A stretch of 5,796 nucleotides of DNA from Bacteroidales bacterium (GTDB lineage Bacteria > Bacteroidota > Bacteroidia > Bacteroidales > UBA12481), in assembly GCA_021160155.1 (NCBI GenBank), contig JAGHDB010000015.1, positions 1 through 5,796 on the forward strand. The letters are read 5' to 3'. The position numbers and the translations under genes are program-made. The stretch's first letter is position 1. Every line of letters starts with the position of its first letter. Below the pieces are notes generated by a model. That model was given only the letters and a program-made list of their open reading frames with translations. It did no database searches and had not been told where the DNA came from. Of the stretch, positions 1 through 5,796 are shown one piece after another.

Positions 1-1
1 A

Positions 2-649
2 CCTTGGGAAGACGCACTTCCGTCACACATCCGCCTGGCTTACCTGCCTTCTCCCGGTATGGTCAAGTTAAGATTAACCGGAACCGGAACAGATCGTGCC
101 AGGTTATCAAAAGAGATAGAGGAGATAGCCGAACGGCTCAAACCCTACCTGCCCGATGGATTATATGAATCCGAAGAGATCCCATTGGAAAAGGTTATTG
201 GTAAGATGCTGAAAGAGCATCATCTTTCATTGGCTGTTTCCGAAAGCTGTACGGGAGGTTTTTTGGCCCATTTGATGACCCGGTATCCCGGTAGTTCACA
301 GTTTTTTAAGGGTGGAATAGTGGCTTATTCTAATGAGATTAAAGAGCATCTATTGCACGTTGATTCTAAAGTGCTTGAAGTGCATGGTGCAGTGAGTGAG
401 GAGGTGGTCAGACAAATGGCGGAATCGGTCAGACTGCAATTTCATGCTGACTGGGGAATCGGTATTTCCGGAATTGCCGGTCCGGATGGAGGTACTACTC
501 GTAAACCGGTAGGCACAGTGTGGATTGCTGTTAGCAATGATTCAGAAACAACTGCCCGCCTGTTCCATTTCGGAACAGATCGTAACCGGAACATCCTGCG
601 TGCTGCGATGGCTGCAATGAATCTCCTGAGACTACGATTGAGTGATTAA
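2..649 (+). CDS. cinA: CinA family protein, C-terminal part with nicotinamide-nucleotide amidase domain (5' end outside window)
   Basis: The reading frame is open from the first complete codon (2-4). The codons before the ATG at 59 encode typical CinA sequence (LAYLPSPG just ahead of MVKLRLTG), so that ATG is internal and the gene is cut by the window edge. 215 residues are visible, about half of the roughly 410-420 usual for the family. Visible residues 1 to about 55 are the end of the N-terminal half (MoaB/COG1058-like plus linker). From about 60 onward is the CinA-C/PncC domain, with SESCTGG at 80-86 (from memory, the motif carrying the catalytic serine), GIVAYSN at 105-111, GAVSEEVV at 129-136 and a glycine-rich GISGIAGPDGG at 154-164. 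In the family this domain deamidates nicotinamide mononucleotide to nicotinic acid mononucleotide in cytoplasmic pyridine-nucleotide salvage, and the N-terminal half has ADP-ribose pyrophosphatase activity in some members. The competence role in the name is historical. The next gene starts 147 bases on and is probably transcribed separately. Confidence 0.95.
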   Translation, partial: PWEDALPSHIRLAYLPSPGMVKLRLTGTGTDRARLSKEIEEIAERLKPYLPDGLYESEEIPLEKVIGKMLKEHHLSLAVSESCTGGFLAHLMTRYPGSSQFFKGGIVAYSNEIKEHLLHVDSKVLEVHGAVSEEVVRQMAESVRLQFHADWGIGISGIAGPDGGTTRKPVGTVWIAVSNDSETTARLFHFGTDRNRNILRAAMAAMNLLRLRLSD

Positions 650-685
650 ATATCCGGTTATTGGAAAATCATTCACATTCGGCAG

Positions 686-731
686 TTCATAATGAAACAG
701 ACTATTTTTATAAAAAGCTTGAATAATTCAA
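686..731. repeat. Cluster of three short palindromes upstream of rpmB
   Basis: Three inverted repeats lie within 46 bases of the cinA-rpmB gap: TTCAT-A-ATGAA (686-696), TTTTTATAAAAA (705-716) and TTGAAT-A-ATTCAA (719-731). The last overlaps the candidate -33 element. With no loop or a one-base loop they cannot form stable RNA hairpins, so if they function they would be DNA sites for a dimeric regulator. The stretch is very AT-rich and chance is a real explanation. The rest of the gap (650-685 and 750-796) shows no gene and no convincing cinA terminator. Confidence 0.25.
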
Positions 732-749
732 TAAAAATCACGTAATTTG
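719..749 (+). promoter_or_regulatory. Candidate Bacteroidota-type promoter for the rpmB cluster
   Basis: TAATTTG at 743-749 resembles the Bacteroidota -7 element TAnnTTTG but is one base short. A TTG at 719-721 lies 21 bases upstream, in the position of the -33 TTTG element. This would start transcription around 755 and give a leader of roughly 40 bases before the rpmB ATG at 797. The call rests on pattern and position only, and both elements are imperfect. Confidence 0.35.
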
Positions 750-796
750 CAAACCATTTTGAATTTAGTGTAGTTGATCGAAGAAAATCGAAAGAT

Positions 797-1039
797 ATGT
801 CTCGCATTTGTCAAATAACCGGAAAGAGTGTCATGGTAGGAAACCATGTGTCGCACTCGAACAGGCGGGTTAAAAGACGGTTTTATCCAAATCTTTTCAC
901 CAAAAAGTTTTACCTCGTTGAAGAAGACCGCTGGGTTACGCTGAAGGTTTCTGCTGCCGGCATCAGAAATATCAACAAAAAAGGCCTTGCAACTTGCCTG
1001 AAGGAGGCTAAAGAAAAAGGTTACCTTAAAAATTATTAA
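797..1039 (+). CDS. rpmB: Large-subunit ribosomal protein bL28
   Basis: This 80-residue protein matches bL28 over its whole length. It opens with [10 protein letters not shown], close to the E. coli MSRVCQVTGK, followed by the basic [12 protein letters not shown] stretch at 22-33 and the conserved [12 protein letters not shown] at 46-57. Only Cys5 and Cys67 are present, with no CxxC pairs, so it is the zinc-free form. bL28 binds 23S rRNA in the 50S subunit. The start is preceded by A-rich sequence (GAAAATCGAAAGAT) and no real Shine-Dalgarno, as is usual in Bacteroidota. It is the first gene of the rpmB-rpmG-DUF4295 cluster, and rpmG starts 17 bases after its stop. Confidence 0.97.
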   Translation: MSRICQITGKSVMVGNHVSHSNRRVKRRFYPNLFTKKFYLVEEDRWVTLKVSAAGIRNINKKGLATCLKEAKEKGYLKNY

Positions 1040-1041
1040 TC

Positions 1042-1047
1042 AGGAGG
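1042..1047 (+). promoter_or_regulatory. Perfect Shine-Dalgarno sequence before rpmG
   Basis: AGGAGG ends nine bases before the rpmG ATG at 1057, which is suitable spacing for classical initiation. None of the other gene starts in this window (rpmB, DUF4295, ftsY, rimO, the thioesterase, the TonB receptor) has a comparable site. Bacteroidota ribosomes generally hide the anti-Shine-Dalgarno end of 16S rRNA, so this site stands out. Confidence 0.6.
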
Positions 1048-1056
1048 ATTAAAATC

Positions 1057-1245
1057 ATGGCTAAGAAAGGTAAAGGCAATCGAATACAGGTTATTCTTGA
1101 ATGTACCGAACATAAAGATAGCGGACTACCCGGTACTTCAAGATATATTACGGTAAAGAACCGTAAGAATACTCCTGATCGCATGGAGTTAATGAAGTAT
1201 AATCCCATCATGAAAAAGATGACTCTTCACCGGGAAATTAAATAA
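1057..1245 (+). CDS. rpmG: Large-subunit ribosomal protein bL33, zinc-free form
   Basis: This 62-residue basic protein starts [12 protein letters not shown]. It contains the bL33 core [20 protein letters not shown] at 31-50, which aligns with E. coli TTKNKRTKPEKLELKKFDP, and a C-terminal VTLHREIK-like end (TLHREIK at 56-62). Zinc-binding bL33 has two CxxC pairs. Here only Cys16 remains (ECTEHK) and the second pair is replaced by YNP, so it is the C-minus paralogue that needs no zinc. The SGLPGTSRY segment at 22-30 is a little longer than in E. coli and fits Bacteroidota versions as I recall them. bL33 sits near the E site of the 50S subunit. The start is fixed by the AGGAGG at 1042-1047. The DUF4295 gene begins nine bases after its stop, so the two are surely cotranscribed. 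Confidence 0.96.
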   Translation: MAKKGKGNRIQVILECTEHKDSGLPGTSRYITVKNRKNTPDRMELMKYNPIMKKMTLHREIK

Positions 1246-1254
1246 TTTTGAATC

Positions 1255-1419
1255 ATGGCAAAGAAAGTTGTTGCATCCCTACAATCCGGACAAGGAAATC
1301 ACTATACGAAAGTGATTAAAATGGTCAAATCCCCCAAGACCGGTGCTTATATCTTTAAAGAGATGATCGTTCATAATGATCATGTTGAGGATTTCTTTAA
1401 ATTGAAAAAGGAGGGTTAA
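1255..1419 (+). CDS. DUF4295 family small basic protein, probable ribosome-associated protein
   Basis: A 54-residue protein opens with MAKKVVASLQSGQG and carries a central KVIKMVKSPKTGAYIFKE stretch at 19-36, the hallmark of DUF4295 as I know it, a family of about 50 residues found in Bacteroidota. It has ten lysines against five acidic residues, and no cysteine, membrane segment or signal peptide. It lies nine bases behind rpmG and just ahead of a terminator, so it is the last gene of the ribosomal cluster. The MAKK start, size, charge and neighbours suggest a ribosomal or ribosome-associated protein, which is inference. I recall that a lineage-specific 50S protein was named bL38 from a Flavobacterium johnsoniae ribosome structure. 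Whether that is this family I cannot confirm here. The start has no Shine-Dalgarno site. The gene is easily missed because of its size. Confidence 0.9.
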   Translation: MAKKVVASLQSGQGNHYTKVIKMVKSPKTGAYIFKEMIVHNDHVEDFFKLKKEG

Positions 1420-1444
1420 TCCTTCTAAAATATCAGATAATATC

Positions 1445-1484
1445 AAGCTTTCTCCTCATAAAGGTGAAAGCTTTTTTTATTTTT
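1445..1484 (+). terminator. Intrinsic terminator after the rpmB-rpmG-DUF4295 cluster
   Basis: AAGCTTTC (1445-1452) pairs with GAAAGCTT (1466-1473). Inside it, after a T-T mismatch, CCT (1454-1456) pairs with AGG (1462-1464) around a five-base loop. The T-tract starts within the stem end, runs seven Ts from 1472 to 1478, and continues as a second T run to 1484. This is a textbook Rho-independent terminator 26 bases after the DUF4295 stop. It should end most transcripts before ftsY. Confidence 0.87.
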
Positions 1485-1525
1485 ATAGCCGGTTAGAACA
1501 CACCGGATCAAATTTCCAGCATTAA

Positions 1526-2488
1526 ATGGGATTATTCAATAAATCAAAAAGAGAGCAAATACCTAAAAGCCTGGATCAGGGACTGGCAAAAACGCGTGAA
1601 TCGGTCATTAAAAGACTTACCCGGGCGGTTGCCGGAAAAGCGAAAGTGGATGATGAGGTTCTGGATAACCTTGAAGAGGCCCTGATCTCTTCGGATGTAG
1701 GGGTGGCTACCACTCTCCGGATAATTGAAAGAATAGAACAGCGCGTAGCTAAAGACAAGTATTTGAATACCAGCGAGTTGAATGATATTCTTAAAGAAGA
1801 GATCATGCAATTGCTTACGGAAAGTCAGGCAGTTGATTTGTCAGAATGGACACTTCCGGATGTCAAGGGTCCTTATGTCATTATGGTAGTTGGTGTGAAT
1901 GGGGTGGGTAAAACAACCACGATCGGTAAACTGGCTTATCAGTTCAATAAGATGGGCAAAGAGGTGATATTGGGAGCAGCAGATACGTTCAGGGCTGCTG
2001 CCATTGAACAACTTGAAATATGGGCAAAGCGTGCCGGGGTATCCATGATCAGTCAAAAAATGGGATCTGATCCGGCATCTGTAGCATTTGATACCCTGAA
2101 ATCCGCCGTGGCCAAAAACGCGGATGTAGTAATCATTGATACGGCCGGCCGGCTTCATAATAAAATAAACCTAATGAATGAGTTGACCAAAATTCATAAC
2201 GTGATGAAAAAAGTGTTGCCTGAGGCTCCGCATGAAGTTCTGCTTATTCTGGACGGTTCAACCGGACAAAATGCATTTGAGCAGGCCAAACAATTTACGG
2301 CAGCGACAGAGGTTACGGCCATGGCTCTGACCAAACTGGATGGGACTGCCAAGGGAGGAGTTGTTCTGGGTATCAGTGACCAGTTTAAAATCCCGGTTAA
2401 ATATATCGGAATAGGGGAGCGGGTTGAAGACCTCCGGCTTTTTAACCGTAACGATTTTGTAAAAACCCTGTTCAGTTTGAAAGCGTGA
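1526..2488 (+). CDS. ftsY: Signal recognition particle receptor FtsY (SRP GTPase)
   Basis: The 320-residue protein is FtsY, the SRP receptor that docks Ffh/4.5S RNA-bound translating ribosomes at the inner membrane and hands nascent membrane proteins to SecYEG. The N domain (about 20-105) is helical, with the ALISSDVG motif at 52-59. The G domain follows, with the P-loop GVNGVGKTTT at 123-132, DTFRAAA of the SRP-specific insertion at 153-159, DTAGR at 205-209, GQNA at 247-250, TKLD at 269-272 and the closing GIGE at 295-298. The long acidic A domain of E. coli FtsY is absent, as in many bacteria, and a short basic N-terminus (GLFNKSKRE) could touch the membrane. The ATG at 1526 fits the family and the next upstream sequence is the terminator region. 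Its TGA overlaps the rimO GTG. No clear promoter is visible between the terminator and the start. Confidence 0.97.
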   Translation: MGLFNKSKREQIPKSLDQGLAKTRESVIKRLTRAVAGKAKVDDEVLDNLEEALISSDVGVATTLRIIERIEQRVAKDKYLNTSELNDILKEEIMQLLTESQAVDLSEWTLPDVKGPYVIMVVGVNGVGKTTTIGKLAYQFNKMGKEVILGAADTFRAAAIEQLEIWAKRAGVSMISQKMGSDPASVAFDTLKSAVAKNADVVIIDTAGRLHNKINLMNELTKIHNVMKKVLPEAPHEVLLILDGSTGQNAFEQAKQFTAATEVTAMALTKLDGTAKGGVVLGISDQFKIPVKYIGIGERVEDLRLFNRNDFVKTLFSLKA

Positions 2489-3789
2489 GAAAAGTTGACA
2501 TTATCAATCTCGGTTGCTCTAAAAATCTGGTTGATTCAGAAAATTTGATGACCCAGCTTAGGAGTCAGGGAGTTACTGTGCGAATTGATCCTGAAAGGGT
2601 TCAGGCTGACCTGTTGTTAATCAATACTTGTGGTTTTATCGGTGATGCCAAGGAGGAGTCGATCAATACCATCCTACAGGCTATTGAGGCCAGAAGGTCG
2701 GGAAGGGTCAGGGAAATTCGCGTGATGGGATGCCTGGTTGAGCGTCATGGATATGAGTTGCAGGAAAATATTCCCGAAATTACTCATTGGTATGGAGTAA
2801 ATGACGAAAGTAAGATACTGGCCGATCTGGGTTTAAAATTAAACCCGGAAATATTGAATCAGAGGATACACAGTACCCCCGGGCATTATGCCTATCTCAA
2901 AGTATCAGAAGGATGCGACCGAAATTGCTCATTCTGTGCCATTCCCATGATCCGTGGCAAACATCACTCGAAATCCATCGGTGAGTTGACTGCTGAAGCA
3001 TCCTGGCTCGCTGCACAAGGAGTTAAGGAACTGATCCTGATCGCACAGGATTTGACCTATTACGGTTTGGATATTGAAAGAAAACAACTGTTACCTGAAC
3101 TGGTTAAGCAGCTCGAACAGATTGAAGGGATAGAATGGATTCGACTGCACTATGCCTATCCGGCAAAATTCCCTATGGAGTTACTGAAGGTGATGCGTAA
3201 TTCTGAAAAGGTTTGTTCTTATCTGGATATCCCCCTACAACATATTGCCGATCCTGTTTTGAAAGCCATGAACAGGGGTATTAATAGTGCTGAAACACGA
3301 AAGTTGATTGAAAAAATTCGAAAGGAAGTACCCGGAGTAGCTCTGCGTACCACCTTTCTGGTGGGGTTTCCGGGCGAACGGGATGAGGATTTTAAACAGC
3401 TTCTCGGATTCATGTCGGATTACCGTTTTGAACGGGTAGGTGCTTTTGCTTACTCTCACGAAGAGGGTACCCTGGCAGGAGAAACCCTGACGGATTCAAT
3501 TCCGGATAAGGTGAAACAACAAAGGTTAAAAGAACTGATGGAATTACAGGAGGATATCTCATTGAAATTCAACAAGGGACTGGTCGGACGAACTATTCCG
3601 GTTATAATTGACCGTGAAGAGGGAGGTATGATCATCGGCAGAACCCCCTATGATTCTCCTGAGGTGGATCAGGAGGTGATGATCGGTAAAAATGGCCGGG
3701 AGTTCGTCGGGGGTACCATTCATCCCATAATCATTACGGATGCAACTGAATATGATCTTTACGGATCTCCAATAATAAATGCAGGGTAA
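2485..3789 (+). CDS. rimO: Ribosomal protein uS12 methylthiotransferase RimO (radical SAM)
   Basis: The 434-residue RimO uses two iron-sulfur clusters and S-adenosylmethionine to add a methylthio group to a conserved aspartate of ribosomal protein uS12 (Asp88 in E. coli). The N-terminal MTTase domain supplies Cys11 (LGCSKN), Cys49 (NTCGF) and Cys83 (MGCLVERH). The radical-SAM CxxxCxxC is Cys144, Cys148 and Cys151 in EGCDRNCSFCAIP. SYLDIPLQH at 245-253 and GFPGE at 294-298 are further family motifs, and a TRAM domain fills about 365-428. The EGCDRNCSFCAIP form and the ribosomal neighbourhood favour RimO over the tRNA enzyme MiaB. The start is GTG, giving MRKVDIINLGCSKN, which matches the usual family start. 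It overlaps the ftsY stop by four bases (GTGA), which suggests translational coupling. The gene for its substrate, rpsL, is not in the window. Confidence 0.96.
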   Translation: MRKVDIINLGCSKNLVDSENLMTQLRSQGVTVRIDPERVQADLLLINTCGFIGDAKEESINTILQAIEARRSGRVREIRVMGCLVERHGYELQENIPEITHWYGVNDESKILADLGLKLNPEILNQRIHSTPGHYAYLKVSEGCDRNCSFCAIPMIRGKHHSKSIGELTAEASWLAAQGVKELILIAQDLTYYGLDIERKQLLPELVKQLEQIEGIEWIRLHYAYPAKFPMELLKVMRNSEKVCSYLDIPLQHIADPVLKAMNRGINSAETRKLIEKIRKEVPGVALRTTFLVGFPGERDEDFKQLLGFMSDYRFERVGAFAYSHEEGTLAGETLTDSIPDKVKQQRLKELMELQEDISLKFNKGLVGRTIPVIIDREEGGMIIGRTPYDSPEVDQEVMIGKNGREFVGGTIHPIIITDATEYDLYGSPIINAG

Positions 3790-3790
3790 T

Positions 3791-4210
3791 ATGCTGGTAA
3801 CAAAAACAACCATACGTGTCAGGTATGCCGACACCGATCAAATGGGATATGTCTATTATGGCAAATATGCAGAGTATTATGAAGTGGGTCGTACGGAGAT
3901 GATACGGGGGCTGGGCCTTACTTATGCCGATATGGAGAGTGAAGGGGTGATTATGCCGGTTACGGGGATGGTCATAAAATACCTGAAGGCCGCAAAATAT
4001 GATGAAGAACTGACCGTTGTAACTACATTGAAAGAGTTACCGACGGCAAGAATAGTTTTCTTTTATGATATTTTTAATGAGGAGGATGAACTGATCAACC
4101 AGGGCGAAGTCTCGCTGGTATTTACGGATTTTCATAAACGCAAACCCAGACGTCCTCCCAACAATTTACTACAAGTACTGCAACCCCATTTTAACGAACC
4201 AAATAAATAA
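3791..4210 (+). CDS. YbgC/4-hydroxybenzoyl-CoA-type hotdog acyl-CoA thioesterase
   Basis: This 139-residue cytoplasmic protein is a single hotdog fold of the YbgC/4HBT type, which hydrolyses acyl-CoA thioesters. The family signature is near the N-terminus: RYADTDQMGYVYYGKYAEYY at 11-30, where Asp16 matches the catalytic aspartate of the family, followed by EVGRTEMIRGLG. The rest has the expected central KYLKAAKYDEELTV and a C-terminal RKPRRPP. I place the start at 3791, one base after the rimO stop, because homologues as I recall them begin a few residues before the RVRYA motif. An in-frame ATG at 3779 would add four residues (MQGN) and overlap rimO by 11 bases. It is probably cotranscribed with ftsY and rimO. 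The substrate cannot be told from sequence. YbgC proteins elsewhere sit with tol-pal or phospholipid genes, but here no tol gene is in view. Confidence 0.9.
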   Translation: MLVTKTTIRVRYADTDQMGYVYYGKYAEYYEVGRTEMIRGLGLTYADMESEGVIMPVTGMVIKYLKAAKYDEELTVVTTLKELPTARIVFFYDIFNEEDELINQGEVSLVFTDFHKRKPRRPPNNLLQVLQPHFNEPNK

Positions 4211-4221
4211 TCATTGTGGTT

Positions 4222-5796
4222 ATGAATCGATTTCTTATCTGGATCCTGTGCCTGATGCTTACCGGACCGCTCATGGGTCAAAAATATACCATCAGTGGTA
4301 CAGTAGAGGATCAAACAACCGGAGAACGCCTGATCAGCGCCAATGTGTATGACTCCAATTCTCTTCAGGGAGTGATTACCAATGCGTATGGGTTCTATAG
4401 TCTGACCCTGCCATCCGGTAAGGTGAGCCTGACATTTTCCTATATCGGTTATAATAAGGTGACCATCAACTTGAACCTGGTTCGTGATACCATGATTCAT
4501 ATGGTCATGAAACCGTCCATTACACTGGATGAGGTGATTATTTCAGGTGAAAAGACAAAATCGGCCGTGCATAGTTCCCAGATGAGCATGACCGAGTTGT
4601 CGGCAAATACCATCAAAGGCCTTCCGGTTTTTTTAGGTGAAGTGGATGTTTTAAAGGCTCTTCAGTTACTTCCGGGGGTGCAGTCGGGTAGTGAAGGCAC
4701 CAGTGGTATTTATGTTCGTGGAGGAGGACCTGACCAGAACCTGATCCTGCTGGATGGCGTACCGGTTTACAATGCCAATCACCTCTTTGGGTTTTTCTCT
4801 GTGTTCAATCCGGATGCCATTCAAAATGTAAAACTGATCAAAGGCGGATTCCCGGCTCAATATGGCGGACGCTTGTCATCCGTTCTGGATATCCGGATGA
4901 AAGAGGGAAACAATAAACATTTTACGGCTGAAGGAAGTGTAGGTATTGTAGCCTCTAAACTTACTGTTGAGGGACCTGTCTGGAAAGACCATACTTCATT
5001 CATTATCTCCGCCAGACGAACTTATGTGGATGCACTTGCACAACCGCTTATTGCCTGGCAGGCTGCACAGAATGATCTGGAGAAACTAAGGGCGGGTTAC
5101 TATTTTTATGATATGAATGCCAAAATCAACCATCGGTTCTCAGATAAAAGCCGGCTTTATTTAAGCGCATATTCGGGAAGGGATAAGGCCTATATGGCGA
5201 ATAAAGAGAAATGGGATGACAATTCTTATCAAACTGATGCAGGATTAGGGTGGGGTAATCTGACGGCAGCATTGCGCTGGAATTATGTGATCACACCCAA
5301 ACTGTTTTCCAATACTACGGTAACCTACAGTAAATACAACTTCCTGACATCCATGAAAGAAGAGGAGCATGAAAAAGAACAACTGTTACATAAATATGCA
5401 TTCACCTATGACTCGGGGATACGTGACTGGGCCGGTAAAATAGATTTTGATTACCTGCCTGATCCACATCATTCGATAAAATTTGGGGCGAGTCATATCT
5501 TTCATTCCTTCAGACCGGGCGTATCTGTTTTTCAGGTTGAGGAACAGCTGATGGATCAGCCGCTGGATACCACTTTTGGCAATAAGCAGATTAATGCAAG
5601 AGAGTGGGCGATGTATGCTCAGGATGATTGGCTAATTGGATCAAGGTTGAAAGTGAATGCCGGCTTGCATTTCTCTGGTTTTGCAGTGGATGATTCAACC
5701 TATTGGTCGTTGCAGCCGCGTATTTCATTGCGGTTCCTCGTCAATGAAAAACTCTCCGTAAAAGCAGCCTATTCTCATATGACCCAGTATATTCAC
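4222..5796 (+). CDS. TonB-dependent outer-membrane receptor with carboxypeptidase-regulatory-like domain (3' end outside window)
   Basis: The frame is open from the ATG at 4222 to the window edge, giving 525 residues with no stop. Residues 1-19 form a signal peptide (NRF, then a hydrophobic stretch ending PLMG before Gln20), with no clear lipobox. Residues 22-97 are a CarboxypepD_reg-like beta domain (YTISGTVED, ending in IHMVMKP). LDEVIISGE at 102-110 leads into the plug domain at about 125-230, with LLPGVQSGSEG, IYVRGGGPDQNLILLDGVP at 163-181 and FPAQYGGRLSSVLDIR at 210-225. From about 235 the alternating strands of the beta barrel begin (for example EGPVW, AYSGRD, MYAQDDW). The family takes up ligands across the outer membrane with energy from TonB-ExbB-ExbD. 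No SusD-like partner is visible and the receptor is not a clear SusC, so the ligand is unknown. It starts 11 bases after the thioesterase stop, with no terminator between. Confidence 0.93.
   Translation, partial: MNRFLIWILCLMLTGPLMGQKYTISGTVEDQTTGERLISANVYDSNSLQGVITNAYGFYSLTLPSGKVSLTFSYIGYNKVTINLNLVRDTMIHMVMKPSITLDEVIISGEKTKSAVHSSQMSMTELSANTIKGLPVFLGEVDVLKALQLLPGVQSGSEGTSGIYVRGGGPDQNLILLDGVPVYNANHLFGFFSVFNPDAIQNVKLIKGGFPAQYGGRLSSVLDIRMKEGNNKHFTAEGSVGIVASKLTVEGPVWKDHTSFIISARRTYVDALAQPLIAWQAAQNDLEKLRAGYYFYDMNAKINHRFSDKSRLYLSAYSGRDKAYMANKEKWDDNSYQTDAGLGWGNLTAALRWNYVITPKLFSNTTVTYSKYNFLTSMKEEEHEKEQLLHKYAFTYDSGIRDWAGKIDFDYLPDPHHSIKFGASHIFHSFRPGVSVFQVEEQLMDQPLDTTFGNKQINAREWAMYAQDDWLIGSRLKVNAGLHFSGFAVDDSTYWSLQPRISLRFLVNEKLSVKAAYSHMTQYIH

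Noticed and set aside
59..649. Stand-alone 196-residue CinA-C protein starting at the ATG at 59
   Set aside because: The frame is open upstream to the window edge and encodes conserved CinA sequence, so this is the tail of a full-length cinA and the ATG is internal.
1348..1357. TATCTTTA inside the DUF4295 gene as a promoter for ftsY
   Set aside because: It lacks the final G and a -33 TTTG, is explained by codons for the conserved AYIFK stretch, and lies upstream of the terminator.
1408..1424. AAGGA / TCCTT inverted repeat across the DUF4295 stop, with an AGGAGGG-like stretch
   Set aside because: It is a five-base stem with no start codon at suitable spacing, so neither a ribosome binding site nor a terminator is supported. 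The real terminator lies just downstream.
1489..1506. CCGGT / ACCGG inverted repeat between the terminator and ftsY
   Set aside because: The stem is only five base pairs with an eight-base loop and no T-tract. It is too weak to call as a terminator or riboswitch, though it could be an operator.
1841..2158. Minus-strand open frame of 105 codons inside ftsY
   Set aside because: It lies opposite highly conserved GTPase motifs, resembles no family I know and has no promoter or spacing signal. It is a shadow of ftsY, as are the other minus-strand frames opposite rpmG, rimO, the thioesterase and the TonB receptor.

Overview
The window reads as an ordinary core-genome stretch of a Bacteroidota chromosome, probably Bacteroidales or a close relative. 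Four things point there: the gene order cinA - rpmB - rpmG - DUF4295 - ftsY, a Bacteroidota-restricted DUF4295 protein, mostly A-rich upstream regions instead of Shine-Dalgarno sites, and a TonB-dependent receptor with an N-terminal carboxypeptidase-regulatory-like domain. All recognisable genes lie on the plus strand. I see no rRNA, tRNA, CRISPR array, insertion sequence, prophage gene or other sign of recent transfer.

Layout: (1) Positions 2-649 hold the 3' part of cinA (competence/damage-inducible protein A, with a nicotinamide-nucleotide amidase domain). Its 5' end lies outside the window. (2) Positions 650-796 are an AT-rich intergenic stretch with a candidate Bacteroidota-type promoter and several short palindromes. 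(3) Positions 797-1419 are a compact translation cluster: rpmB (bL28), rpmG (bL33) and a 54-residue DUF4295 protein. A strong intrinsic terminator follows at 1445-1484. (4) Positions 1526-4210 hold ftsY (SRP receptor), rimO (methylthiotransferase for ribosomal protein uS12) and a YbgC-like hotdog thioesterase. They are joined by a 4-base overlap and an almost zero-length junction, so they look like one operon. (5) From 4222 to the window end is an outer-membrane TonB-dependent receptor, open at its 3' end and 11 bases behind the thioesterase.

The theme is translation and protein delivery: two large-subunit proteins and a probable ribosome-associated partner, then the SRP receptor that docks translating ribosomes at the membrane, then an enzyme that modifies uS12. 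The thioesterase and the TonB receptor are envelope or metabolic genes that appear to share the transcript.

No clearly new biological system is visible. The best leads are the DUF4295 protein, the lone perfect Shine-Dalgarno sequence before rpmG in a lineage that mostly avoids them, and the terminator that separates the ribosomal cluster from ftsY with no recognisable promoter after it.
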